Source of the DNA: Macrothele yani
Taxonomy: Eukaryota > Arthropoda > Arachnida > Araneae > Macrothelidae
NCBI GenBank assembly: GCA_039090855.1
Contig: CM077024.1
Location: forward strand, 68,574,594 to 68,638,593
Direction of reading: 5' to 3'
DNA: 64,000 nucleotides
The notes below the pieces were generated by a model. The model ran no database searches and had not been told where the DNA came from. It worked only from the letters and a program-made list of their open reading frames with translations. Positions 32,745-44,935 of the stretch are shown here, in pieces. Made by a program: the position numbers and the translations under genes. Within the stretch, counting starts at the first letter, position 1. Each line of letters begins with the position of its first letter.

Positions 32745-34884
32745 AGCTCAATTTGAATTTGAGTTTGAATTTATTGAATATTCTGCTATTCATCATAGCA
32801 ATACCATACATGACAGAATTCCACACAGCAATACATTATTACAGTAAATCTGTGCTAAGTAGTTAAACAAAAGAAAATAAAAGTTTTAGTAATGTATCCG
32901 TAGTATGTTATAACACAATTACAATAAACATTCCATTAATTGCATTTAAAGGAACTTTGCACAATTAAACCAAAGTGTATGAAGTAGATCTTAAGAAATG
33001 TAACAGAATAATCCATGTCTACGTACAGCATTGTATGTGGATGACATGGTGCCAGGGAAAAATGGCTTTAAAGAAAAAGCCTGACGAGCCCCCGGTCCCG
33101 AAGAAGTGTGTGGCAGGCCAAGAACACAGTGCACAGAAATTCATAGTGAGACACGAATCATCATAATAGTACTGGTAAGTTAAGGAATACATGATGCTAA
33201 TCAACTGTAATTAAAAATTAGGTGGCATATAGACAGTACAGTTACAATACGTAGTAATCTTAACACATGCCACCATAACCACTGATAAGCAAAGTATTAA
33301 AAAATAATGAATGATTTAGTTAGGACATTTATGTATATACACTAAACCAATGCAACCGGAAAATACACATCCCAAGAATATCTGTAGAACACATTAAACA
33401 ATCATGCAGCAATAAACAAACCAAAATCAACAAGACAACATAATGTGCCACTGTATCCCAGAAAAGAAATCAAGGCATCAATTCAAATCATATCAGCCAG
33501 CCATTAATTTAGTAGTTAATACTCTCCTGAATGCCCTGAGGCTAACAGTTGATTTAATGTGCAAGGGTAATTCATTCCATTGTCGAGGACCGGCTGCAAT
33601 AACACTGTAAAGTGAAGGATTTAGATGTGCCCTCGGAATAACGAAGTTTGCATTACCCCTGGTATCATGAGAATGTTATAATTGGTGCAATTTCAGAAGA
33701 CTTATAAACGTATTAGCATAAATTATATTGTGCATAAAAAGTAATAATCGAAATATATAGATTTTATTAAATGGGATTATTTTATAGGAATAGCAAACAG
33801 AAGCCATAGCACGATTAGTATCCAATAAGCGAATGTATTTCTTTTGTAAAATATATATTCTATTGACATTACCCAACGTGGTCTAACCCCAGGACAGTAG
33901 ACAATACGAAAGAAGTGGATATATGAACGAGTAATGCAATATTAGTTTTAATCTTATCGTCAACATATCCGAAATTTTATAAACCATTCCTATACGGGAT
34001 CTAAGCTGATTTGCCAAATAATTAATGTAATTATCCCAACGTAAAGACTCCTGAATAAGTACAGCCAGAAATTTAACAGTCGTCTTAAATGTAATGGGAA
34101 CTCCATTCACAAAGATACCAGTTGGGGTAGACGAACAATAAGAACGACGTGAAAACAGGACGACATTAGTTTTATCTTGATTTATAGTTAAATAACTGCA
34201 ACTGAACTAACGAAGGAACTCATGAAGATTGCAATTAACTAAAGGTACCAACTCCATTAAAGAATTACCGGAAAATAATAAACTGGTATCGTCAGCAAAC
34301 AGTACACGGTGCGCCCCCGAAGTAACATTAAAAATATTTTTAATGTATATTAAAAAAAGAACCGGTCACAGCAACGATCCCTGAGGAACACCGCAACTTA
34401 CCCCACGAACCGAAGAACGAATGCCACGAATCTGAACATACTGCGATCTTTGTAACAAATAATTCCTAAAAAATAAATACGGAACTTCCCGGATCCCTAA
34501 CTTTGACAATAAAATTTCATGATGCACACGGTCAAAAGCTCGAGTTAAATCACAAAATATACCCAGGACACTTCTTCCTGAGTGAATATTTGGGTGCAAA
34601 AAATTAAGAACATCCAATATAGCCGTTTCTGTTGAGAATCCCTGACGGAAACCATGCTGACTGTGATGTAAAATTTTGTTTCTCTCCAAGTAGCCAGATA
34701 ACCTCTTTAGTACTAGTCTTTCCAAAAGTTTAGCAAACACTGTAATATTAAATATTAGTAATTGGACGATAATTTTCTACACTAGATCTCAAACCCTTTT
34801 TATGTATAACAGTGACTCTACCTGTCGTAAATGCTAAAGGTAATAAACCAGTTTCTAGAATTCGATTAAAAATATGTTCCAATG
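32745..34884 (-). mobile_element. CR1/Jockey-like LINE relic, 5'-truncated at a palindrome
   Basis: Minus strand: the reverse transcriptase begins abruptly at about 34884, where a palindrome starts, and the frame continues to about 33495. A 3' UTR follows, and the element ends near 32745 with a short CAAATT/CAAACT-type repeat, as in many CR1/Jockey-group LINEs. The 3' UTR includes an unremarkable short frame starting MALKKKPDEPP on the opposite strand. Confidence 0.72.
33495..34884 (-). pseudogene. CR1/Jockey-like reverse transcriptase
   Basis: In order on the minus strand: VTVIHKKG, ENYRPITNI, a stop, VFAKLLERLVLKRLSGYL, HHSQHGFRQGFSTETAIL, IFCDLTRAFDRVHHEILL (motif A) and SCGVPQGSLL (motif B). 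A stop stands where the next residue of that motif is expected. Motif C is disrupted. Then come KFLAVLIQESLRWDNYI and a C-terminal block reading WNELP-like in another frame (33530-33600), the usual end of such ORF2 proteins. Several stops make it non-functional. Related in motif style to the LINE at 43610-48110. Confidence 0.75.
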
Positions 34885-34913
34885 GTACCAACATTGGAAC
34901 ATATTTTTAATCG
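34863..34913. repeat. Perfect 22-bp snap-back palindrome
   Basis: Arms 34863-34884 and 34892-34913 are exact reverse complements with a 7-nt loop. The left arm is LINE coding sequence (minus strand). The right arm is its inverted copy, and LINE homology ends here. Confidence 0.9.
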
Positions 34914-37264
34914 TTTTTTTTCCTACTAATAATTCTCAATGAGTGTTTCTCTTACTTTGGCATGATCATAAAATAATGGCACACACTGAAAAGAAGGCGA
35001 AAATTTCCCCGGACAATTAGACACTTATTCTCTCCCTTAATTTTGCTAACTTGGGTACTTGAAGGGTAGTTTTTTTTTTTCAAATCTCAGTTGAATTCTT
35101 CATTAAAACTAGTAGAAGGCGTTTGAAAACTACACACTGGAAGAGTCGGGCAAGAAGCAGATACGTTTTCATTAGTAACGTTAGAAATACCTTCCAGCGA
35201 AGAAACAAACAATCAAAGTAACTACAAACCATTATGTTGTTTATTGTGTTTATTTTTTACCATTAGGCAGTTGAAAGCATTTGTAGCATGAGCCCAGGAT
35301 TGTTTATCCACTCGGTGCGCATGATTCCCGTCACGTCTTCTCAGGAGGTTGAAAAGAATAACATGTGTACCTCAGAGAACACCTACCGGTGCTGCAATGA
35401 CTGAACTTAAGAAGTACTGCTCCCTGTGCTCTTTCTTCATCTATCTCCATCATCACGCCCTCCTCTATCTCTCCCTCTCTCTCTCTCTGTGTCTTGCTTT
35501 TTGTGCAGCTTTCTCGTGATCCGTCAGTGTGTATCCCACTGCGTCATCCTTCTTCTTTAAACTAAATCATTGTGAACCAAGTCTTGGACAGAATTGCTTC
35601 ATAAATCACTCTGTTGCGTTGCCACTGACACAGAAGCTTATAAATAGTACACAAGCAAAACACGATTTTTTTTCTAGGTGTGTGAACAGATGCATTCAGT
35701 GGTTGATTTTTGTTCAGTGTAAAGATATCCTTCTTCTTTTGAAGAGGCGAAACACATCTTTATGTTGAAACTAGATATAATGGTTTTAATATTTTTGTTT
35801 ACTTGCTTTTTGAAATCGTATCTCGTTTCCGCACCAGTGGGAAACACAGAAATACACTGTTTTTTTGTTTTGTTTTTAAACTCAGTTTAACGAACGAAAG
35901 CAAAATATTTTGATTTGGTTTAGCAACATACTGATTGTTTTACTGAGTGCCAGAAACTGTCATTAAGTTATAAATTTTTTTCTGTTACATTGCGATTTTT
36001 GCTCAGTGTGACTTGACGCAGTGATAGATTAACTCATGCTATCACTTTATTTTAAATGATGCACCCCAGAAAATATCTACCAACGATTTATATTTCCTCA
36101 GTTTGTTGTGTTCCAGTTGCGTGCGTAACCTTACAAGTAAACTGAAAAAGAGCAACCGGCTGTCAGCCACTTTGCGGTTTAGAACGGCTAAGATGAACAA
36201 AGTTTACTGAAGGATACTTAGACATGTATGCAAAGATGTTGTCTCAGTACAAAGTTGTTAAATAATAGTTTCTGTCGAGTACTGCAATTTCTCAGATTTT
36301 TTACTGAACAATGCGCAGACTATACATACGTTTTGCTTTTGTGCGAAATGTGCGTTCCTTTCTATTTCTTCACCTTTATAGTTATTACAGCTGTTGTAGG
36401 GAGACCTTACCTTAGTCCTTTCTTTGCACAGTCAAGTGAAGTCAAATGCGTACTGTGGACACTGATTCTTCGTTTTATATACGCAACTGTGTAATTTCTA
36501 CTCAAGAGCTGAATCAAATAGTGCTTGAATGTGCGTGTGCGCGCGCGCGATTGTGTGTGTGTGTGTGTGTGTGAATCTGTTTTGAAATTGTATGTTTTAC
36601 TTCTTTCTGAAGTGGATCATGGGGTGGGGTGCAAAAGCTATTTAGTTAGATCTAAAGTTCTGGCAGTTTATATGAAAATGTCATTTATTAAAGTTTAAAA
36701 GAAGAAAATCCTAAAAGAGATCGCAGTGTGGCGCAATTTTTGGACTGACTGTTCTCAGAAAGCGCTGCTTCCCGATGCAGCTTTCTTGGGTGGAATAATC
36801 ATGTGGTCTACGTGTCTCGTATCATAATAAAGTATCCTGTGCCTAAGGTTTCACTGTATACAGGAATCCGCTTTGGATAAATGATTCCAAGTTCACAAAC
36901 TCTGTACAAAGTCATATTTAATTGAAAAATTGCGTTGCAGAGGTCTTCGTCCAGTACAAGCTTTCTTTGTCAATAAAACTAAATTTTTTTCAAACCTCAT
37001 ATAAAACGCTTCCACATAAAATATGTGAGTTTCACGTATTGTTCATACAATCATAGAGGTGGTAGCTACTAAGCATTCTGTCACCTAGATCTTAGTTTGT
37101 GCTGATAAATCGTTAACTGATATTTCTGGAGCTATTGAGGGCATGTTTCTGTTTTCAAACCTAAAGAGTAATCTCTCATAACTGTTTACGAAGTGAACAA
37201 GCCAAGTAGTGAAGCTAACTGTAGTGGGGCATCAGAGTTCGAATTGAAGAACTTCGACAATTTT
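34914..37264. other. No gene recognised; two microsatellites
   Basis: Contains a TC repeat at 35471-35489 and a GC/GT repeat at 36531-36573. Short frames only. Confidence 0.6.
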
Positions 37265-37277
37265 AAATCTCTAAAAG

Positions 37278-38660
37278 ATGACACACCTACCACCAAATCT
37301 TATCAGAGCCGCTAAGCTCCCTCCAGGACCCAAGATCCCGCAACTTGTTGGAAGTTTAAAGCATCGTAAACCAGAGCTTCTAATTAGACTGATTGTGTCA
37401 CGCAGATCTGCTCTACCTACCTCCTGGAAAAAGAACTGGCGCGTATCTTCACATCCTTCCTGCCTGACTCCGAAAATGATCTGCGCTCGTCTACAGACTT
37501 CATCTCCAGAATAGCCAACATTTCCATACCTGTAAATCATCTTATGGGAAGTTTTGATGTAGTATCATTGTACCCATCCATCCTGATTTCTGAGGCCATT
37601 GACAATCTTAAACAAGCACTGGAAACTTCTGCCTTGTTTCAATTAAATTCGCTCCTCCAGATTTTCCACTTTATTGAAATTGTCACAGACTCAAATATTT
37701 TCTGTTTCAAAGACCAAATTTATAAACAATCTAAAGGAGTCCCTATGGGATCAGCACTCTCAGCCGTGCTTGCTGAAACTGTCCTACGGCCACTAGAAGG
37801 AAAAATCCTCAGCGCTCAAACCCTGATCCGAACAACATGGCTGAGATATGCAGACGAAATATTCTTCATCTGGCCTCATGACCCAGTTGATCTCAATCGT
37901 TTTTTCGACCAGCTCAATACTATGTGCCCCTGCATCAATTTCACGATGCAACAGGAATCGAACAGCTCGCTCCGGTTCTTTGATGTACTTATCAAAAAGG
38001 TACCACAAGGAAGGCCAATAACAAGTGTGTACTACAAACCAACGCACATGCCGAACGTGATGCTGCCCTCCTCATAGTGTCCGATAGTTCACAAAATGGC
38101 CCTTTTTCGACAAAGGGCACGACGGGCCTTCACACACTGTTCCGATCTACCTACGCTCCTGAAAGAGCTCAATGACTTACGAACCCATTTGCAACCAGAG
38201 CAGGATACGATGCTCAGAAGATTGAAGCAATTATTGAAAGGGCAAAAATAAAATCCACCAGCCCTGACAACCGGACACGTGAGAGCACATTTCGCTACAT
38301 TGCATCCTGCCCCTACATACAGCATTTCACTTATTTTCAGAAGAACTCGCTCCGAAAATATGGACTTGACATCGGAGTAAGAGGACCTAAACCACTTGAC
38401 ACAATCCTCACCTCAAAAAGGAACACTAACACAGATCTTTCAGACGCCGGAGTTTATTCTATACCGCTTATATACCCAGACCGATCCATGAAAGAATATG
38501 CGGACATGACAAAGCGTTCTTTCAAGGTAAGATTAGCTGAGTACAAGAGACGTTGGAGCGGGAAGAATAAATACAGCATTAGCGAAAAAAGTCGCAACCC
38601 ATTCAGCCACTCGGCAATGGGACAACATGAAGAAAGTCGCCTCTTACACAAATCCCAAGG
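37278..38660 (+). pseudogene. PLE reverse transcriptase with YADE and broken GIY-YIG
   Basis: Begins with PPNLIRAAKLPPGPKIPQLV. The continuous part 37544-38077 holds MGSFDVVSLYPSI (motif A), KGVPMGSALSAVLAE (motif B) and LRYADEIFFIW (motif C), in which the second Asp of YADD is replaced by Glu. Frameshifts follow. The nuclease region reads GVYSIPLIYPDRSMKEYADM then TKRSFKVRLAEYK, so GIY is kept as GVY but YIG has become YAD. Both catalytic centres are therefore altered as well as the frame. Confidence 0.82.
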
Positions 38661-38867
38661 CCGCTGCTATAAGGGTGCGATGATGAACTTTCATTTGACT
38701 TACCTTTTGCATGCTGCATGTTTCTACGTACAGCACGCACCTAACCCATGTCCTTCACCCGCCTGCACGAGGCATACTTTACATTCGAGCATTGTACTTA
38801 GTTTTGTGTTTATATTAATGTTATATTGCATTTAAATCTTGTATATTCTTTACACGTTATTTTAAGC

Positions 38868-38900
38868 CTGACAAAGTCACCGGTTGGTGGTGAAAGCTCG
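38868..38900 (+). ncRNA. Degenerate hammerhead-like core
   Basis: CTGACAA (consensus CTGANGA, so the conserved G is lost), helix II GTCACC with GGTGGT around GGTT, then GAAAGCTC. Helix I does not form. Probably inactive. Confidence 0.4.
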
Positions 38901-38960
38901 GACGCCTGTTTACTATTTATTACGCCAAATAAACGGATTTGTACACGAATTGATATCATC

Positions 38961-40443
38961 TAGTGTAACTACCCACCTGTTAATTTCTATATAGGGTATT
39001 TGTACTTTAACGATGCAGCTCTGTAACTTCGTTACTGCAATTTACATGCTAGTGGTAACATTCCTGACGCCCATGTAAGCATTTACCACTGGATCGGCGC
39101 AGATGATAAATTGACAGTCACATATCTGTGTGGTAGACAATAATTACGGGTTCGATTACCCGTTTTTCCCTCAGTTTCTGGAGGCTGCCCTTGCGGTTTG
39201 TATCTCCCTCAGCATAAGCTGCCCACCCAGTTTCATTTATTCCCAGTTGAAAATTCGGATGGGGGCTGCAGATCTAAATTCCGCAGCAAGAGATCTCCAT
39301 GATATGTAATACTGTATCATATAAAGAAGATATCCGTATTTTTCCAATATAGGTGCTTTGTTCATGCTTCTTGAACCGAAGCATATCTCTTTCTCATACA
39401 AATGAGCAGCTTCTACTCACCGAGTGGTGTATTACGGGAATATAACCGAGTGTGGCAACCTGCATGCTAAAATAATTATCTGATGTCTTACAGACGTTAA
39501 ATTAGTGTATCTTCTGGTAAACTCGATATTTTCAAGCTACTGAATGAGCTTTAAGCGATCATTTGGTTGAACGTTCTGGTTCTGTTGGTATCTTATTTCT
39601 GGATTCTCCTCTCAGTAACATTTGGCCAGTGATACTATATTTTGCTCATGTAGTTTATAAAACCATGTGTAAGGGAAAAGAAAATAAGTTTTTCTGAGGA
39701 ATGTAAAAGTTGACGCTCAAGAAGTGCTTTACAGAGTTGTTGTTTTTTCGTCTGTGAAGTAAGAATTCTCATGGGAATACTAAAAACTGTTCTCTGTATT
39801 GCCTTTCAGTTGGGGGTTTTGACCGCACGGCATTCTTGGCAAGAAATGCTGAGAGAGAAGATGAAACCCAGAAATAAGTTGAGTATCAAGTCCATATTCA
39901 ACCATTTTAATTGACTGAATTCGCCGAAAATGGATTGATGCATTCAACAGAATTCTGATCAAGTAATTCTGGCAAAAACTTTGTAAACATCTTCATACTT
40001 GGCTATAGTATCGAGAGGTATAACGTGTGTCTTTATAATCAGAGGAGTTAGTCTTCTAAATATGAAATATGCTCTTTATGCAGTCACTGTATTTAGAGGA
40101 AAATCAATACACTTCTTCATTCAGTGGATAAGAATTCGAAGTATGGAATGTTTCTCTTATCGGCACAAAAGTATTTTTCCCACATCAGGAAAATACATTT
40201 TATCGTCAAAAAAAGAGTTAATTAATCAATATACGCAAATGTTTAACTATGCCAGTAAGAAATCAAAACAAACGTGCATTTAAAGAAATAGAAAACACAG
40301 CGATTTGGAAAATTGATGATAAAGCACGACGTCTTTATGGCGTAAGAATTTCACAAAATTCTAAAGGAACAAAAAATCATTTTCTTTACTTAGCATTTTT
40401 TTAATTCTTATAAAACTTAATATAAAAAACGCATTATTTTAAA
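38961..40443. other. No gene recognised
   Basis: Short open frames with no recognisable motifs or repeat ends. Confidence 0.5.
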
Positions 40444-41757
40444 TACGAGGGTTGTACCGAAAGTAATGCAAAAACGGGCATAACTTTTGTATTAACTGAC
40501 AGAGTTCATTCAAATCGTTCAAATTGCACACGTGGGTAGAGTTACACCTCTTCTATATACAAAGATGCTACTCAACATAGTCTCCAACACAAGCGATGCA
40601 TTTGCGCCATCGTTCAACCCAACTCTCGAATACTCTTTGAAAAAATTCAGGTGTAAACTCTTGTACCCATTTCTTCACAGCCACTTTCACCTCGTCTGTG
40701 TCATCAAATCGTTGTCCCCTTAGACTGTCCCTTCATTGGGCCGAACAGATGGAAGTCGGAGGGCGCCAGTTTTGGGCGTTACAGTGGATGGGGGACCACC
40801 GACACCGACCAGCATAATTTTCTGATCGCCTGATTTGTTGCCAAAGAAATGTGTGGTCGCGCAGTGTCATGGTGATTGTGGATCCTTTCATATTCTTGTT
40901 TGGGCTCATCCTCCTTGTGGCTTCTCTAAGCTTCTTGAGTGTCTCAATGTACAGCTCGCTGGCCACGGTATGGCCACGTTCCAGAAAATCAAAGAGAATG
41001 ACATCCCTGGCATCCCAAAAAACAGTCACCATGAATTTCTGTGCTGATCTCTGCTGGATCTTGAACTTCTTAGGCAATGGTGAAGAGGTGTGACGCCATT
41101 CTATTGATTGATTCTTTTTTCCGGATCGTAAAGATACACTTACGTTACATCCCTTATCACCAGATCAAAAAACAACGTGTCTTCATTGACTTAAAAAACG
41201 CCTCCTGCAGATCAGAACACACTTCCACAATTTTCTCCTTCAAATCGGCTGTCAACTGCTGAGGTACCCACTTTGCACACACTTTCCGATACTCTAAGTC
41301 TTCCACCATTTTCTGTATGGCATTGTGACCACAGTCCAGTTGCGCAACAAACTCATGGATTGTGACTCGTCTCTCTGTGCAAATCGATTCATCCACTCGC
41401 TGACGATTCGTGTCAGTGGTCGCAGATGATGGTCTCCCACTGCGTGGTTTGTTTTCAATGCTAATTTCCCTTCTTTAATCATTTTCATCCATCTGTGCAC
41501 ATTGCTCTTGTCAGTGGTGTCACCTCTGTAAACATTATGTAGCATATTATGGATGTCAGATTGCCTGCACCCTTCCTTTGTCAAGAACTCAATGACGGCA
41601 TGTTGCTTCTGCTTGGAATGCATTATTTACTTGCAACAAAGAAGAAAGGTTACTATAGAGGAAGAATTACTCTACCAATATGTGCAATTGGAACGACCTC
41701 TGTCAGTTAATAAAAATGCATGTTCACTTTTGCATTACTTTCGGTGCAACCCTCGTA
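40444..41757 (-). mobile_element. mariner-like transposon (DD34D group)
   Basis: Inverted ends TACGAGGGTTGTACCGAAAG (40444) and its complement with one or two changes ending at 41757, 1.31 kb apart. The transposase relic is on the minus strand. Length and end style are typical of mariner. Confidence 0.88.
40733..41623 (-). pseudogene. mariner transposase
   Basis: Starts with HSKQKQHAVIEFLTKEGCRQSDIHNML, a mariner N-terminal helix-turn-helix, and continues NVHRWMKMIKEG. After a shift come CTERRVTIHEFVAQLDCGHN and YRKVCAKWVPQQLT (the mariner WVPH-type motif). The catalytic part has FMVTVFWDARDVILFDFLERG, and in a neighbouring frame NARPHISLATN then APSDFHLFGPMKG (third Asp). The first Asp lies in a decayed stretch at about 41150. 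Frame breaks separate every block. Confidence 0.82.
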
Positions 41758-42088
41758 CTCGTAAAACGTAATATTTTTCTCATTTCATTTCATTTATTGA
41801 TCTTGCAGTTACATATCAAAAATAATTATTCTGAATAGTTAAACATAAACATAAAAATAACAACAAAGAAGATCAAAGAAAAGGTATCGAGGAGACCTGA
41901 CCAGCCTTGATCTCCCTAGGTTTAAGTCAAGACAAGAACATTGATATAACAGCAACGGAGTCAAAAAAAGGAAACAAATATCAAATTAAACATCTAATCA
42001 TAATATTCAATTATCAGCATATCAAGGGAAAAATAATGTTAAAGTAATGAATAGCATGAGTTGCCCCCCCCCCCCCATCCTCAATATA
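41758..42088. other. No gene recognised
   Basis: Ends with a C-tract at 42064-42076. Confidence 0.5.
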
Positions 42089-43496
42089 TACACTGCTGGC
42101 CACACAAAATGCTACACCAAGAAGGAAACATCCGATTTACCTGAAATTCGCAGCATGCGTCGCCCGCGAAAGGACATGCAAACGATTAGCATTGCAGGGC
42201 ATATGCAAATCATGTGCGCCCGGCACGCCGCCGAGAAGCAATATGAGAAGGGTGCACAGAAGGCGGGGTGTAAGTAGTGGAAGTGTGTTGTGCTGCTGGA
42301 CCTGGGCGTGGGAAGCTTCCTGATGCCTCGTCGCAGAATACGGCAGTCATTCCAGCACGTTTCGGAGTTCGACAGAGGACGAATAGTGGCTAATCGTGAC
42401 AGCGGTTTATCGTACCGAGACATCGGCGCCCGTGTGGGACGACATCCAGCTACAGTGAGGCGAGTATTGATTCGGTGAGTGCAGGAGGAACGGACGGACC
42501 GACGTGAGCGAATGCCGCAGCCGCGGCACACTACCGAACGAGAGGACCGGCATGTCTTGCGGCGAGCATGTCTCGGACCGCCACATCCTGAACGTTAGCG
42601 CAGGAATTAGGTGTGTTGCGCAACAAACTTTGTCAGCACGTACAGTTCGACGTCGTCTGCAAGAGCGGGGACTTCTCGCACGGCGCCCATTGCTCCGATT
42701 ACCATTGACGTTACACCAACGGTAAGTGTGACGGCAGTGGGCCGTTGAACGCCACACCTGGATTACGAAACGGCACGACATTGTCTTCTCCGACGAATCC
42801 CGCTTCTGCCTACAACACCACGATGGTCAGATCCACGTGTGGCGGCACCGCGGCGAGAGACTGTATGACGCCTGCATTATGCATCGCCATACCGGTTCGT
42901 CGCCTGGCGTTATGGTTTGAAGCGCAATTGGATATGACACCCGCATCCCTTTGGTACGCATCGCCGGTAAACTCAACTGCCACCACTACATCTCCGACGT
43001 TTTGGAGCCTGTAGTCCTCCCTTACCCACAGGACCTTCCAGCGGCCACGTTTCAACAAGACAATGCGCGCCCGCACGTGGCACGCATCGTGCAACAATTC
43101 TTCACGGCTCACCAGGTGACACTGCTGCCGTGGCCCGCCTGTTCTCCCGATGTGCCGCCCATCGAACACGTGTGTTCGCTGATCGGCAACCGAGTGGCCC
43201 GGCAAGCAGCACCCGTGGCTACGCCTGATGAACTGTGGCAACGTGTGGATACAGCCTGGACAGACATTCCCCAAGTTCACATCCAAAGACTCTTTCGTTC
43301 GATGCCACGGTGTGTGGCGGCCGTTTTTACCAGCCATGGGGCCCACACGATCTATTGATGTCTGCGTGTTCCGCAAGTTGCATGGGCCTGTAAGCTCAAA
43401 CGTTTCATCTTTGTATCTGTTGTTATGTGTCCAGCAAATCTGGCTTTTCTATCACGTGTCTTTCTTGGTGTTGCGTTTTTGGTGGCCTGCAGTGTA
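42089..43496 (+). mobile_element. Tc1-like transposon with GC-rich transposase
   Basis: Inverted ends TACACTGCTGGCCAC (42089) and TACACTGCAGGCCAC on the opposite strand at 43496, similar over about 30 bp. 1.41 kb. The coding part is clearly more GC-rich than the flanks, unlike the other Tc1-like copies here. Confidence 0.87.
42323..43358 (+). pseudogene. Tc1-like transposase (DD34E)
   Basis: Starts at ATG 42323: MPRRRIRQSFQHVSEFDRGR, then a helix-turn-helix (LSYRDIGARVGRHPATVRRV) and a TGA where Trp is expected (about 42476). The catalytic part reads VFSDESRFCLQHHDGQIHVW (first Asp, about 42785), a second TGA at Trp near 42918, ATFQQDNARPHVA (second Asp) and VPPIEHV (Glu), exactly 34 residues apart, ending MPRCVAAVFTSHGAHTIY at the natural C-terminus. 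Frameshifts lie between 42480 and 42740. Triad intact, protein broken. Confidence 0.86.
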
Positions 43497-44935
43497 GATC
43501 CCCGTCCCTTGGGCACTGAATCTTCACCTGGTAAGTCCCTCGCATTACCCCCTAAGTCGAATAATCCCTGTCAGTCAACCTCCCATCTTGTACTAATAAG
43601 TGGATATCAGTTACTAAGTAAGTAGTGTTTTAATTTCTTTTTAAACAAATTGGAGTTATTAAAAGATATTAATTCTGCAAGCAAAGAGTTCCAGAACTCC
43701 GGACCAGAACAATTTAGACTTTGTTTAGTAGTTTGTGTTCTAGGTGTAGTAAGTCTCAACAAAGCTTGGTTACGAATAATATAACTGTACGTAGCAGTAT
43801 TAAGTTCTTTGAGCGTCTGTCCAAGGTTCAATTTAATTCGTTTGTACATAATTTTGCCTAAGTTAAAGTGAAACAGTTGTTGAATTGTTAGGATATTTAA
43901 TTTGTTGGGGTTGGCTCTGGAATATCTGAACGTATTTTCCCTAGTAAGTTGTCACCATTTAAATTATGTTTAAAATCTATTATTCGAATGTATTTATTTT
44001 GAAGAATTTGTAATCGATTAATATTAGCAAGTGTTGTTTGACTTCAGGATAGTAAGCAGTAATCGAAATTTGGATGAATTAATGTATAATATAATAATTT
44101 AAATGTGTTAACAGATAGTTTTTTAGTATATGACCAATTATTCCTATATTTCTGGATATTTGTTTGATACAATGTCTATATGCAGATTCCATTTTAAATA
44201 ATTGTGAAAAACAATACCCAGATAATTAAGATTATTAACTAACTCAATCTGATTATTTTGAAGGGAAAAGTTAAAATTAATAGTTTGATTAGGTTTTTGT
44301 CTGGAAAAAAACAAGGTTTTAGATTTATTGTAATTAATTAGTAATTCATTGGAAGACAACTAGTCAGTGTACCTCGATAATTCAATAGTGGATAGAAATA
44401 TTATTTCACTAATAGTTGGTCCCGAAAAGAGGAGTGTTGTATCATCGGCGTAAAGAATAAGGTTTGAGTTAGATTCAGTATTAAAGACATCATTAATATA
44501 TATATTAAAGAATAGTGGACCAAGTACAGATCTTTGAGGAACTCCTGATTTTATATATGCGATGGGTGACATAAATTGATCAATTTGAATATATTGTGAT
44601 CTATTACTAAGATAGTTCTTAAACAAAATATAAGTTGAACCTATAAAACCTAGATTATGTAATTTTGACAATAAAACGTTATGGATTGGTGTATCAAATG
44701 CTTTAGTAAGGTCCAAAAAGAAAGCCAGTATAGTGAGGTTATTTTCAATTTCATTTTGTATTATTTTCTGAATGTGCAATACAGCTAATTCAATAGATTT
44801 ATTTAGTTGAGAACCAAATTGATTTTGATTAATAATTTTATATTTTTCTAGATAAGTAACCATTTTGTTATAAACTAGTTTTTCCGAAATTTTAGAAAAT
44901 ATTGAAAGGTTCGCAATGGATCGATAATTATTAAT

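Larger units (their letters stand above)
37265..38960 (+). mobile_element. Penelope-like element, 5'-truncated, decayed
   Basis: The plus strand has a long reverse transcriptase relic, a degraded GIY-YIG region and a 3' part with a hammerhead-like core (38868-38895) followed by CCAAATAAACGGATTTG. That terminal motif resembles the PLE ends at 1406-1714, suggesting the same broad family. Confidence 0.8.

Noticed and set aside
33072..33166. Short frame MALKKKPDEPP as a host exon
   Set aside because: It lies within the 3' UTR of a LINE relic and is very short.
36228..36494. 88-codon hydrophobic frame
   Set aside because: AT-rich, no recognisable motif, no supporting context.
42810..43376. 188-codon minus-strand frame
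   Set aside because: Antisense of the GC-rich Tc1 transposase at 42323-43358, whose motifs are clear.
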